From NCBI GenBank assembly GCA_038253325.1, contig JBBSHE010000001.1, positions 1 to 64,000 on the forward strand: a stretch of DNA of 64,000 nucleotides, in the 5' to 3' direction. Each line of letters starts with the position of its first letter. The first letter of the stretch is position 1. The stretch is from JBBSHE01 sp038253325 (GTDB lineage Bacteria; Actinomycetota; Actinomycetes; Propionibacteriales; Nocardioidaceae). The notes under the pieces were generated by a model. That model was given only the letters and a program-made list of their open reading frames with translations. It made no database searches and had not been told where the DNA came from. Shown one piece after another: positions 1 through 9,682 of this stretch. Both the position numbers and the translations under genes were made by a program.

Positions 1-504
1 CGCGCGCCGTGGATTATAGACCGGTGCGCGCTGCTCCTCGTACTTGCGACGATCCTGACCTACACCGGCCTCTGGGTCCCGCAGGCGCTTCGGCACGGCT
101 ACCTGTTCTACATCGCACTCGTGTTCCCGGTCGTCTACGCGTTCATGCTGGACTCGGAGGCGCTCAACCGGGCCGCGGACCGGGCCAGCGCCGTGGTGCT
201 CGCCCTGGGCGCGACGACCTTTGCCCTGGCGGTAACGGTCATGTTGGTGGCGGACACGACAGTGTCGCCCGACTCGGCCACCGGCAACTCGGTAATCGCG
301 GAGGCGATGCTCAAGGTGCCTCTAGTGGTCCCGGTCGTCATGCTCACGTTGATGACGGTGCGGCCCTTGCCTATCGACAGGTACGGGGAACGACGGGATT
401 GGCGTCGGCCCTCGGGGGGAGGCAACGAGCGCAGCTCTGACGCTGATCAGGAGTTGGTCGTGACGACTCCGACAGTCCGGCGATCCGTGCCCGGTACGCC
501 ATGA
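1..504 (+). CDS. Membrane protein, 5' end missing
   Basis: The reading frame is already open at base 1, so the start lies outside the window; 167 codons remain. At least four hydrophobic stretches are visible (for example LLLVLATILTYTGLWV and VPLVVPVVMLTLMTV), followed by a charged, probably cytoplasmic tail rich in Arg, Asp and Ser. I do not recognise the family. It ends 7 bp before the first gene of the cox operon and runs in the same direction, so it may be co-transcribed, but nothing in it indicates a role in CO oxidation. Confidence 0.6.
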   Translation, partial: RAPWIIDRCALLLVLATILTYTGLWVPQALRHGYLFYIALVFPVVYAFMLDSEALNRAADRASAVVLALGATTFALAVTVMLVADTTVSPDSATGNSVIAEAMLKVPLVVPVVMLTLMTVRPLPIDRYGERRDWRRPSGGGNERSSDADQELVVTTPTVRRSVPGTP

Positions 505-511
505 TGGAGGT

Positions 512-1396
512 GTGAAGCACTTCGAGTCGGCGACCCAGGTCGGCGATGCGCTCGCCGAGACCGGCTACCTGACCGACCCTGGACTGGCGACGATCGGTTT
601 CCTTGCGCTCGCCATGCGGCGGCCGCTGCTGCTGGAGGGCGAACCGGGCACCGGCAAGACCGCGCTGGCCGAGGCCTTCGCCGACGCATTGGAGATACCC
701 CTGATCCGGCTTCAGTGCCATGAGGGCATCGACGCCAGCCAGGCGTTGTACGACTGGGACTTCGCTCGACAGATCCTGCACCTCCGGACCATCGAGGCGA
801 CCCGCATCGGCGCCGGGGTCGACACCGACGAGGTCGAGAAGTCCCTGTTCGACGAACGGTTCTTGTTGTCCCGCCCGATCCTACGGGCACTCCGTGAGTC
901 GCCCACGGTGCTGCTGATCGACGAGATCGACCGTGCAGACGATGAGTTCGAGGCGTTCCTGCTGGAGGTGCTCTCGACATACCGGGTGAGCATCCCGGAG
1001 TTCGGCACGGTGTCGGCTGCCGAGCCGCCGGTCGTCGTGCTGACCTCGAACCGGACTCGGGAGGTGCACGATGCACTCAAGCGTCGGTGCCTCTACCACT
1101 GGGTCGACCACCCGACGTTGCGGCGTGAGATCGAGATCGTACGAACCCGGCTGCCCGACGTATCTGCTCGGCTGGCCGAGCAGGTCGCGTCGATGACCCA
1201 GCGGCTTCGCTCGAGGGACGACCTGGTGAAGCCTCCCGGGGTCGCCGAGACGCTCGACTGGGCCCAGGCGCTGACGACGCTGGGAGTTTCGCGACTCGAT
1301 CTCGAGAGCGCCGCGGCCACGCTCGGCGCCGTCTTGAAGTACCGCGAGGACGCCGACCGGGTACGCGCGGCGCTGGACTCGATGCTGTCCGGATGA
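512..1396 (+). CDS. coxD: MoxR-type AAA+ ATPase, CoxD-like
   Basis: AAA+ ATPase of the MoxR group, 294 aa. Walker A GEPGTGKT lies near residues 43-50 and Walker B is LLIDEIDRAD. In CO-dehydrogenase clusters CoxD is a chaperone-like ATPase needed for maturation of the metal active site and works with the VWA protein CoxE. The next gene overlaps it by 4 bp (ATGA) and encodes exactly such a VWA protein. The GTG start is the only possible start in this frame; the GGAGG just before it leaves only one base of spacing, so initiation may be weak or the real start may be a non-standard codon. Family assignment is firm; the CoxD role follows from context. Confidence 0.88.
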   Translation: MKHFESATQVGDALAETGYLTDPGLATIGFLALAMRRPLLLEGEPGTGKTALAEAFADALEIPLIRLQCHEGIDASQALYDWDFARQILHLRTIEATRIGAGVDTDEVEKSLFDERFLLSRPILRALRESPTVLLIDEIDRADDEFEAFLLEVLSTYRVSIPEFGTVSAAEPPVVVLTSNRTREVHDALKRRCLYHWVDHPTLRREIEIVRTRLPDVSARLAEQVASMTQRLRSRDDLVKPPGVAETLDWAQALTTLGVSRLDLESAAATLGAVLKYREDADRVRAALDSMLSG

Positions 1397-2520
1397 CCGC
1401 CGCGACAGCCCGAGCCCATCCGGTCGACGAGATCCTCGCCGCGTTCGCGTCGGCACTGCGCAGCGGGGGCCTCGCGGTGACCGCCGATCGCACGCAGGCA
1501 TTCCTGACCGCGGCTTCCGTGGCAGGCGCCGACGAAGAGCGATCGGTGTTCTGGGCTGGTCGTGCGACGTTGTGCGGGTGCCACGACGACATCGAACGCT
1601 ACGACGCCGCGTTCGCCGCCTGGTTCGGCGGGGAGGGACTCACGAAGCCACCGGCCCGCGAGCTCACCCGCCGGGTCGTCCAGGCCGATCTGTCCGACGA
1701 TCCCGGCGGCTCCCGTGACGGCGAGGGCGGAGACGACCATGCGGTCGTGCGGGTCGCGGCATCGGACCAGGAGGTGCTGCGGCACCGCGACATCGCCGAA
1801 ATGTCGGCCGCGGAGCGCGCAGAGGTGGCCCGGATCTTCGCCCGCCTCCAGCCGTTGATCCCTCGACGTCGATCGGTTCGTCACCGCCCGTCTCGACGCG
1901 GTGGCGTCGACGGTCCGGCGACGTTACGCGACCAGCTGCGACACGGCGGTGAACCCGCGCGGCTCCGGTTCCGTACGACGTCGACGCGTCCACGACGGAT
2001 CGTGGTGCTCGTCGACGTCTCCGGCTCGATGGGGCCGTACGCCGACAGCCAGCTGCGCTGGGCCCATCGGATCAGCCGGGCGAACCTTGGTCGTACCGAG
2101 GTCTTCACGATCGGGACGAGGCTGACCCGGATCACCAAGGCGATGTGCTTGCGTGACCCCGAGGCGGCACTGACCGCCGCCGGGCAGTCCGTTCCCGACT
2201 GGTCCGGCGGCACTCGACTCGGTGAGGCGATGGCCGCGTTCCTCGGCCGGTGGGGCCGACGTGGCGCCGCCCGGCAGGCCGTCGTCGTCGTGATGAGCGA
2301 CGGCTGGGAGCGCGGCGACTCCGCTCAGCTGGCCGAGCAGATGAAGCAGCTTCACCGGCTCGCGCACCGGGTGGTGTGGATCAACCCCCACCAGGGCAAG
2401 TCGGGCTATCAGCCGGTGCAGTCGGGAATCGTCGCGGTCCTTCCGTACGTTGACTCGTTTCTAGCCGGCCACAGTGTCGCAACGTTCGAAGAGGCCCTGA
2501 AGGTGATCGCTGATGCGTGA
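1393..2520 (+). CDS. coxE: VWA-domain protein, CoxE-like
   Basis: VWA-containing CoxE family protein, 375 aa. The C-terminal half holds a von Willebrand A domain with a MIDAS motif, DVSGSM, near residue 205; the N-terminal half is Arg/Asp-rich and variable. CoxE partners the MoxR-type ATPase CoxD in maturation of molybdenum CO dehydrogenase. The start overlaps the coxD stop by 4 bp and the end overlaps the XdhC-like gene by 8 bp, so the three are translationally coupled. Confidence 0.88.
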   Translation: MTAATARAHPVDEILAAFASALRSGGLAVTADRTQAFLTAASVAGADEERSVFWAGRATLCGCHDDIERYDAAFAAWFGGEGLTKPPARELTRRVVQADLSDDPGGSRDGEGGDDHAVVRVAASDQEVLRHRDIAEMSAAERAEVARIFARLQPLIPRRRSVRHRPSRRGGVDGPATLRDQLRHGGEPARLRFRTTSTRPRRIVVLVDVSGSMGPYADSQLRWAHRISRANLGRTEVFTIGTRLTRITKAMCLRDPEAALTAAGQSVPDWSGGTRLGEAMAAFLGRWGRRGAARQAVVVVMSDGWERGDSAQLAEQMKQLHRLAHRVVWINPHQGKSGYQPVQSGIVAVLPYVDSFLAGHSVATFEEALKVIADA

Positions 2521-3655
2521 CGTACTACCCTCCCTGCTGCCGTGGTGGCAGTCCGGCAAGTCGGTCGGAGTCGGCACCGTGGTCGCGACGTTCCAGTCGG
2601 CCCCACGGTCGCCGGGCGCATCGATGCTGGTGGGTCCCGACGGAGAAGCAGTCGGATCCGTCTCGGGCGGATGTGTCGAAGGTGCGGTCTACGAGCTCGC
2701 GCAGCAGGTTGTCGAGGAGCGCCGGCCGGTGCTCCAGCGGTACGGCGTGTCGGACGAGGACGCCTTCGCGGTCGGACTCACCTGTGGCGGGATTCTCGAC
2801 GTGTTCGTCGAGGCGGTCGACCAGGATTCCTTCCCCGAGCTCGGCGAGCTCGCCGCCGACATCCAGGCCGGTCGCCCGGTCGCGGTCGCCACCGTGGTGG
2901 CACATCCCGATCCCGACCGGGTCGGTCGTCGGCTCGTGATCCGGCCCGAGGACACCGAAGCCGACGTCCAGGGCACCATCGGTTCCTCGCGGGCCGACGA
3001 CGCCGTGGTTGCCGACGCGCGCGGCTTACTGGCCAACGCACGCAACGAGACGCTGACGTACGGTCCGGACGGTCAGCGGCGCGGGGAGGGCATGTCGGTC
3101 TTCGTCGCTTCGTACGCTCCGAAGCCCCGGATGCTCGTCTTCGGCGCGATCGACTTCGCCGCCGCGGTTGCCCGGGTCGGATCCTTCCTCGGCTATCAGG
3201 TGACGGTCTGCGACGCACGGCCGGTGTTCGCCACCGGCACCCGGTTCCCGGAGGCCGACGAGGTGGTCGTCAGGTGGCCGCACGACTACCTCACAGCCGA
3301 GGCAGCCGGTGGGCGGATCGACAGCCGTACGGTGATCTGCGTACTGACCCATGATCCCAAGTTCGACGTTCCGGTCCTCGAGGTGGCGCTCCGGCTCCCC
3401 GAGGTCGCGTACGTGGGCGCGATGGGGTCTCGCCGGACGCACGACGACCGGCGCAAGCGGCTGCTCGAGGCAGGGCTCACCGAATCCGAGGTCGAGCGGC
3501 TGGCGAGCCCGATCGGCCTCGACCTCGGAGCCCGTACCCCGGAGGAGACCGCGGTGAGCATCGCGGCCGAGATCATCTCGCTGCGGTGGGGGGGACGCGG
3601 CCACCGGTTGGCCGAGGTCGACGGCGCGATCCATCACGGATCCAGCGACACCTGA
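2513..3655 (+). CDS. coxF: XdhC/CoxF-family molybdenum cofactor maturation protein
   Basis: XdhC/CoxI family, 380 aa. The N-terminal part has the family signature around SVSGGCVEGAVYEL. The C-terminal Rossmann part contains LVFGAIDFA, where the canonical G-x-G-x-x-G loop is relaxed, and the conserved YVGAMGSRRT. Family members bind molybdenum cofactor and supply the sulfurated form to xanthine-dehydrogenase-type enzymes. The ATG overlaps the coxE stop by 8 bp. About 170 bp containing a strong palindrome separate it from coxS, so the maturation genes and the structural genes may be separate transcripts or differ in dosage. Confidence 0.88.
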   Translation: MRDVLPSLLPWWQSGKSVGVGTVVATFQSAPRSPGASMLVGPDGEAVGSVSGGCVEGAVYELAQQVVEERRPVLQRYGVSDEDAFAVGLTCGGILDVFVEAVDQDSFPELGELAADIQAGRPVAVATVVAHPDPDRVGRRLVIRPEDTEADVQGTIGSSRADDAVVADARGLLANARNETLTYGPDGQRRGEGMSVFVASYAPKPRMLVFGAIDFAAAVARVGSFLGYQVTVCDARPVFATGTRFPEADEVVVRWPHDYLTAEAAGGRIDSRTVICVLTHDPKFDVPVLEVALRLPEVAYVGAMGSRRTHDDRRKRLLEAGLTESEVERLASPIGLDLGARTPEETAVSIAAEIISLRWGGRGHRLAEVDGAIHHGSSDT

Positions 3656-3664
3656 TCCCCGACT

Positions 3665-3727
3665 GCGTTTTGCGTACTTCCGGGGGATGTCGGCACGTCG
3701 AGATACCCCGGAAGTACGCAAGAACGC
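3665..3727. repeat. Near-perfect palindrome between coxF and coxS
   Basis: Arms at 3665-3685 and 3706-3727 are complementary over about 21 bases with one extra base, around a 20-base loop. The core TTTTGCGTACTTCCGGGG is almost repeated at 48333-48352 on the other strand. It follows the coxF stop by 9 bp, so it could terminate or attenuate transcription, but it lacks a clean T-tract and looks like a dispersed palindromic repeat. Confidence 0.75.
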
Positions 3728-3826
3728 CGGAGCTCCGCCGACCTGAGCATTGCGCGCTCCCGCTTGCGTGACGGACGTGGTGCGGCGAGGATCGATGGTG
3801 CAGCCCGCAACTCTGGGAGGTTCCTG

Positions 3827-4302
<476 letters not shown>

Positions 4303-4306
<4 letters not shown>

Positions 4307-6708
4307 CCGTCACCGAGGACCGTCCTGCCACCGAGTTCGGCAGCCCACGACTGCGCAAGGAAGATGCCCACCTCGTCACCGGCCGTACCCGGTGGACGGA
4401 CAACATCAGCCTCCCCGGGATGCTGCACCTGGCGATGGTGCGTAGCCCGATGGCGCACGCGAAAATCCGGTCGGTCGACACCGACGCCGCCAAGCAGGGG
4501 TCCGGCGTGATCGCGGCCTTCACCGGAGCAGACCTCGCCGACGACCATGCCGGTCTACCCAACGCCTGGCCGGTGACACCGGAGCAGAAGGCACCTGAGC
4601 ACAAGGCGATCGCGGTCGACACGGTGAACTTCGCCGGCGAGATCGTCGCGGTGGTTGTGGCACGAAGCGCCGCCGAGGCGCGTGACGCCGCCGAGCTGGT
4701 CGACGTCGAGTACGACGACCTCCCCGTCGTCCTCGACCTGAACGACGCCGCCGCCGACAAGGAGGTGGTCTATCCCGACCTCGGCACGAACGTCTCGGCG
4801 GTGTGGACGTTCGACTCCGGCGAGGCCGGCACCGGCGGGGACGTCGAGGAGGCGATCTCCGGTGCGGAGCTGGTGATCAAGCGCACGTACCGCCAGCAGC
4901 GGTTGATCCCCGCGTTCATCGAGCCGCGGTCCACCGTCGTCGACCCGACGGGCGAGCAGACCACGGTGTGGTCGGCCACCCAGATCCCGCACATCCTCAG
5001 GCTGATGCTCGCGTTGACCTGCAACATCTCGGAGTCGAAGCTTCGGGTGGTCGCACCCGACGTCGGTGGTGGGTTCGGCGGCAAGCTTCAGGTGACGCCG
5101 GAGGAGGTGACCACCCTCCTCGTCGCGCGCCGGCTCGGCAAGCCGTGCAAGTACACCGAGACGCGCAGCGAGTCGTTGATGGCCGCACACCATGGCCGCG
5201 ACCAGATCCAGAAGCTGACCCTGGCTGCCAACCGGGACGGCACGGTGACGGGACTCAAGGTCGAGCTGCTCGCGGACATGGGCGCCTACCTCGGCCTGGT
5301 GACGTCGGGCGTGCCGATCCTGGGCGCGTTCATGTACAACGCAATCTACAAGTTCCCGGCCTACCACTTCACGTGCACGAACGTGTTCACCAACAAGGCC
5401 TGGACCGACGCGTACCGCGGAGCGGGCCGGCCGGAGGCCACGTACGCCATCGAAAGGCTGATGGACGAGCTGGCCGCAGAGCTCGATGTCGACCCGATCG
5501 AGATCCGGGAGCGGAACTGGATCAAGCACGAGGAGTTCCCGTTCACGACGGTTGCCGGCCTGGAGTACGACTCCGGGAACTACGAGGCGGCGACGGAGAA
5601 GGCGAAGCAGCTGTTCGGCTACGACGACCTTCGCGCCGAGCAGCAGCGCCGCCGCGACGGAAATGACCCGGTCCAGCTCGGAATCGGGACCTCCACGTTC
5701 ACCGAGATGTGCGGGCTCGCACCGTCGCGGGTGCTCGGTTCCCTGTCGTACGGCGCCGGCGGTTGGGAGCACGCGTCCGTACGGATGCTGGCGAGCGGAA
5801 AGGTCGAGGTCGTCACCGGGTCCAGCGCGCACGGACAGGGGCACGAGACCGCCTGGAGCCAGATCGTCGCCGACCGGCTCGGTGTCCCGTTCGACGACAT
5901 CGAGATCCTGCATGGTGACACGCAGGTGTCGGCGCGCGGCCTGGACACGTACGGGTCACGGTCGCTGACCGTCGGCGGCATGGCGGTGCTCGCCGCGGCT
6001 GACAAGGTCATCGACAAGGCGAAAGTCATCGCGGCCCACCTGCTCGAGGCGAGCGCGGACGACATCGAGTTCGCCAGCGGTCGGTTCACGGTCCGTGGAA
6101 CGGACAGCAGCATCGGGCTCGGCGACATCTCGCTCGCCACGTTCGCGGCCCACAACCTTCCGGACGGGGTCGAGGCCTCCTTGGACGCCGACGCCACGTT
6201 CGACCCGGTCAACTTCTCGTTCCCGCACGGCACGCACTTGTGTGCCGTCGAGGTGGACACGGAGACCGGAGTGGTCGAGCTGCGCAAGTACGTCTGCGTG
6301 GATGATGTCGGGACCGTCGTCAACCCGCTGATCGTCGAGGGGCAGGTGCACGGCGGAGTCGCCCAGGGGATCGCCCAGGCACTGTTCGAGGAGGCCGTGT
6401 ACGACGAGTCGGGGACCCTGGTGACCGGCTCGTTCGTCGACTACCTCGTTCCCAGCGCTGCCGACCTGATCTCGATCACAACGGACCGTACCGAGTCGCA
6501 GTCCACCACGAACGAGCTCGGCGTGAAGGGTGTGGGCGAGGCCGGCACGATCGCCTCGACGCCCGCCGTCGTGAACGCGGTCGTAGACGCGCTGCGACCC
6601 CTCGGGATCAACGACATCCAGATGCCGTGCTCGCCGTCGCGGGTGTGGAAGACGATCCGGGCGGCGACGTCGTCGGCGTCGGCGCGAACAGATGGAGGTG
6701 CGGCATGA
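4303..6708 (+). CDS. coxL: Form II CO-dehydrogenase-like large molybdenum subunit (CoxL)
   Basis: Catalytic molybdopterin subunit of the xanthine oxidase family, 801 aa. The active-site loop reads AYRGAGR (residues 370-376), which defines form II; form I enzymes have AYxCSFR with the cysteine that binds copper. Other family marks are VGGGFGGK in the middle, GSRSLTVGG, and ELGVKGVGEAG near the end. Form II enzymes are widespread, but their main substrate is often unproven: CO oxidation is possible, and another hydroxylase substrate is equally compatible. ATGA overlaps on both sides tie it to coxS and coxM. ATG 4303 is preferred over earlier in-frame codons, which would lie inside coxS. Confidence 0.93.
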
Positions 6709-7559
6709 TTCCCGCGGCATTCGACTACCGGGCGCCCTCGTCGGTGGCCGAGGCGCTGGAGCTGCTCAACAGCGACGCCGAGGAGGTGAAGGTGCTGGCC
6801 GGAGGGCAGAGCCTGATCCCGGTGCTGCGGCTGCGGCTGGCCGCTCCGACCCTGGTCGTCGACCTGGGCCACGTCAGCGACCTGGTCGGAGTTGCCGACG
6901 ACGGTGATGCGATCACGATCGGCGCGATGACGACCCATGCCGACATCACCGACGACCCGCTCGTACGCGAGCATGCGGAGCTGTTGGCGCTCGCCACCGA
7001 AACCGTCGCCGACCCGCAGGTACGGCACCGGGGAACGATCGGGGGCGCGTTGGTGCATGCCGACCCGGCGGGAGACCTTCCGGCCCCCGCCCTCGCGCTC
7101 GAGGCCGAGTTCCTGATCGCCGGCGCCGACGGTGAGCGCAGCGTCGGCGCTGCCGACTTCTTCCAGGACTACTTCACGACCGCCGTCGGTGAGGACGAGA
7201 TCCTCACAAGGATCCGGGTGCCGAAGCACACCGGGTGGCGCTCGCAGTACCAGAAGTTCACCCGGGTCAAACAGCAGTGGTCGATCGTCGGGGTGGCGGC
7301 CTGCGTCCGCCTCGACGGCGAGACGTTCGCCGACGCGAGGATCGCGCTGACGAACATGGGGCCGACTCCGTGCCGTGCCTCTGCGGTCGAACAAGCCCTG
7401 GTCGGCAAGGAGCGGTCCGACGAGACGATCGCCGAGGCGGCCGCGCACGCGGCCGACGGTACGAACCCGCCGAGCGACGTCAACGGTGACGCGGATTACC
7501 GTCGGCACCTGGCAACGGTCTTGACGCGCCGGGCCGTCCAGGCTGCGATCAGCGGCTGA
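6705..7559 (+). CDS. coxM: Molybdenum hydroxylase FAD subunit (CoxM)
   Basis: FAD-binding subunit of the XDH/CODH family, 284 aa. The two flavin-binding segments are present as AGGQSLIPVLRLRLA near residue 30 and TIGGALVHADPAGDLP near residue 110. It receives electrons from the CoxS clusters and passes them to the respiratory chain. The ATG at 6705 overlaps the coxL stop (ATGA) and the domain begins directly (IPAAFDYRAPSSV), so the upstream in-frame extension is rejected. Confidence 0.93.
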   Translation: MIPAAFDYRAPSSVAEALELLNSDAEEVKVLAGGQSLIPVLRLRLAAPTLVVDLGHVSDLVGVADDGDAITIGAMTTHADITDDPLVREHAELLALATETVADPQVRHRGTIGGALVHADPAGDLPAPALALEAEFLIAGADGERSVGAADFFQDYFTTAVGEDEILTRIRVPKHTGWRSQYQKFTRVKQQWSIVGVAACVRLDGETFADARIALTNMGPTPCRASAVEQALVGKERSDETIAEAAAHAADGTNPPSDVNGDADYRRHLATVLTRRAVQAAISG

Positions 7560-7575
7560 CCGCAAGGAGCGACCC

Positions 7576-8490
7576 GTGCAACTCGAACACCGGTTCACCG
7601 TGCCCGCCCCTATCGACGTGGCTTGGGAGGCCTTCAACGACCTCGAGCAGATCGCCCCGTGCTTTCCCGGCGCCACGCTGACATCGTTCGACGGGGACAC
7701 CTTCCAGGGATTCGTCAAGGTGAGGCTCGGCCCGATCTCCTTGCAGTACTCGGGAAGCGGTCGGTTCGTCGAGCGCGACGTCGATGGCCACCGCGCCGTC
7801 GTCGAGGCGAAGGGCAAGGACAAACGGGGCAACGGCACGGCCGCGGCCAATGTGACGGCCACCCTCGTCGCCGCCGGCGACAGCACCGGCGTCGCAGTGG
7901 TCACCGACCTTGCGATCACCGGGCGCCCGGCGCAGTTCGGCCGTGGCGTCATGCAGGACGTGAGCGACAAGCTGCTCGGCCAGTTCGCCGACTGCCTCGA
8001 GCAGAGGCTCGCCGGCGCGTCGACGAGCGGTGGTGGTGAGGCGCCTGCATCCGCCGATGAGCCGGAGGGTCCGGTTACCGCCGCCGAGGTCGCAGCGGCC
8101 GCAGACAGGTCGGCAACACCTCGCCCCCAAGAGACCGCTCACAGTGGTGCGGTCGGCGCCGAGGCAGTCTCTCCCGCCGACCCGTCGGCTGGGTCCGAGC
8201 CGACGACGTCCGACGGCACTGCCCGGCAGTCGGCAGTTCGCGAGTCATCCGCGCCGCAACCGCGTCCGGCGACCCAACGTCCGCCGACCCAACGTCCGGC
8301 GACCCAACGTCCGGCGAACCAACGCCCGGCGACCCAACCCCCGGCGACCCAGGGCTCGCCCACCGCCGAGCTGAATCTCGGAGCCACCGTGCTCCCCGTC
8401 CTGTTGCGCCGTTACGCGCCGCACATCATCGGTGGACTCGTCGGCACGTGGGTCCTGCAAAGGATCCTTCGCCGGGCTCGGGCTCGTTGA
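7576..8490 (+). CDS. coxG: CoxG-like SRPBCC protein with repeat linker and C-terminal membrane anchor
   Basis: 304 aa. Residues 1-150 form a CoxG/SRPBCC fold (EHRFTVPAPIDVAWEAFND at the start). A long Ala/Pro/Thr-rich linker follows, then a hydrophobic segment near residues 273-295 (TVLPVLLRRYAPHIIGGLVG...) ending in RRARAR. CoxG tethers molybdenum CO dehydrogenase to the membrane and, for a mycobacterial form I enzyme, has been reported to carry menaquinone to it. Start GTG 7576 has AAGGAG seven bases upstream. The linker contains six tandem 15-bp units. By position and fold it should link this enzyme to the quinone pool. Confidence 0.88.
   Translation: MQLEHRFTVPAPIDVAWEAFNDLEQIAPCFPGATLTSFDGDTFQGFVKVRLGPISLQYSGSGRFVERDVDGHRAVVEAKGKDKRGNGTAAANVTATLVAAGDSTGVAVVTDLAITGRPAQFGRGVMQDVSDKLLGQFADCLEQRLAGASTSGGGEAPASADEPEGPVTAAEVAAAADRSATPRPQETAHSGAVGAEAVSPADPSAGSEPTTSDGTARQSAVRESSAPQPRPATQRPPTQRPATQRPANQRPATQPPATQGSPTAELNLGATVLPVLLRRYAPHIIGGLVGTWVLQRILRRARAR
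8263..8352 (+). repeat. Six 15-bp tandem repeats inside coxG
   Basis: Six units of 15 bp (type CGTCCGGCGACCCAA) differ by one or two bases each and encode RPATQ-like pentapeptides in the CoxG linker. The period is a multiple of three, so copy-number change would alter linker length without breaking the frame. Confidence 0.9.
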
Positions 8491-8508
8491 CGGACGAATG
8501 GTGCGACG

Positions 8509-8892
8509 CTAGAGACCCGGGTCTTCGTTCACCCTTGCCGGGTCCAGGGCACCGAGTGGCGCCACGAACGTACCCGACTCCGAGCACACCCAATGCGGGT
8601 CCTCGCCCAGCTCGGGCTCGATCGAGAGGCTGTGTTCGGGTGCGCCGTCGCACGCTTCGCACAGCGGCCAGCGGACCGATTCGTCGAACAATGTGTCCTG
8701 GACGTCCTGCGCGACCAGGCCGGTGACGAACTCGCGGCCGTCGGCCCACTGAGCGAGCCACCAGCGTCGCTGGCTGACGGCTTCCTCGACCAGCGACACC
8801 TCGTGTGCAGCCGCCAGACCTCGGGCCGTCAGGTCGTGGAGAACCAGTGCGCGCGCGTACAGCAGCGGGTCGACCGGGTTTCCACCGTCCAT
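8509..8892 (-). CDS. Conserved hypothetical protein, 127 aa
   Basis: Small acidic protein with a Trp-rich stretch (QRRWWLAQWADGREF) and a C-x2-C pair (LCEACDG). It looks like a real coding sequence: it fills the gap between coxG (convergent) and the CutC-like gene (divergent, 18 bp apart) and its residue pattern is protein-like. I cannot name the family. Confidence 0.6.
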   Translation of the reverse strand: MDGGNPVDPLLYARALVLHDLTARGLAAAHEVSLVEEAVSQRRWWLAQWADGREFVTGLVAQDVQDTLFDESVRWPLCEACDGAPEHSLSIEPELGEDPHWVCSESGTFVAPLGALDPARVNEDPGL

Positions 8893-8910
8893 GCTGGCAG
8901 CCTATGTCAC

Positions 8911-9657
8911 ATGCAAAGCGGATCTGGACCGCAGGATCGACCGGTGCGACCCGCTCGTCCGGTCATCGAGGTCGCCGTCTTGCACGGGCCCGATGCCGAG
9001 CAGGCCGAGGCCGGTGGCGCCGACCGCCTGCTGGTCACGGCAGTCCGCGATGGGGAGTTCCTCTCGCCGGAGCCGGCGACGGTCGGGGCCATCCGCCGCG
9101 TCACCGACGTGCCATTGTGGGCGACCTTGAAGCTGACGCCGGGCGACACCACCACGGGAGGCGAGCTGACCCGGCTGGTCGGACTGGCCGGCGAGTACCT
9201 GTCCGTCGGAGCTCGCGGCGTTGTGCTGGGCTTTCTGACCGCCGACCTCGAGGTCGACTCGCAGGTGATCGAGGTGATTCTCTCGGACGTACCCGAGCTG
9301 CTGTGGATGCTTGACCGGTGTTTCGACCGAGCTCTGGACTCGCGCCATGCCTTGCGACAGGTCGTGACGTTGCCCGGTCTCGCCGCCGTACAGACGGCCG
9401 GCGCCGCCATCGGGATGTCGGCCGGTTTCGATGACCTCGTCACGACCGCCACGGCGGACGCGGTGTTTGCCCGCCTGGTGACCGCGTGCGGAGCCGATCC
9501 CGAGCATGTGCCGTGGCTGCTGCGCTCCGGCGTACGACAGTTCCAGCTCGGCGCGAACGCTCGCGCCAGCGGCTCGTGGACCAAGTCGTTCGTCGAAGCC
9601 GGCCGGGTACGTTCGTGGCGGACCCTGGTCGACGACCTCGACGCGCGCGTCGGCTGA
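8911..9657 (+). CDS. cutC: CutC-family (copper homeostasis/TIM-barrel) protein
   Basis: 248 aa, matching the CutC family's usual length. Near the start is IEVAVLHGPDAEQAEAGGADRL, equivalent to the CutC 'E..A....A....A...GADR.EL' segment. A later stretch, FDRALDSRHALRQVVTLPG, resembles CutC helix regions. CutC is linked to copper handling in some bacteria, but its biochemical role is unsettled. Start ATG 8911 is chosen; GTG 8944 is an alternative that begins nearer the domain. Nothing nearby points to copper regulation. Confidence 0.7.
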   Translation: MQSGSGPQDRPVRPARPVIEVAVLHGPDAEQAEAGGADRLLVTAVRDGEFLSPEPATVGAIRRVTDVPLWATLKLTPGDTTTGGELTRLVGLAGEYLSVGARGVVLGFLTADLEVDSQVIEVILSDVPELLWMLDRCFDRALDSRHALRQVVTLPGLAAVQTAGAAIGMSAGFDDLVTTATADAVFARLVTACGADPEHVPWLLRSGVRQFQLGANARASGSWTKSFVEAGRVRSWRTLVDDLDARVG

Positions 9658-9682
9658 GCGCCGGACCGACGAGCGGCCCACC

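Noticed and set aside
8263..8352. 15-bp repeats as a CRISPR or regulatory array
   Set aside because: They are contiguous, in frame and coding (CoxG linker).
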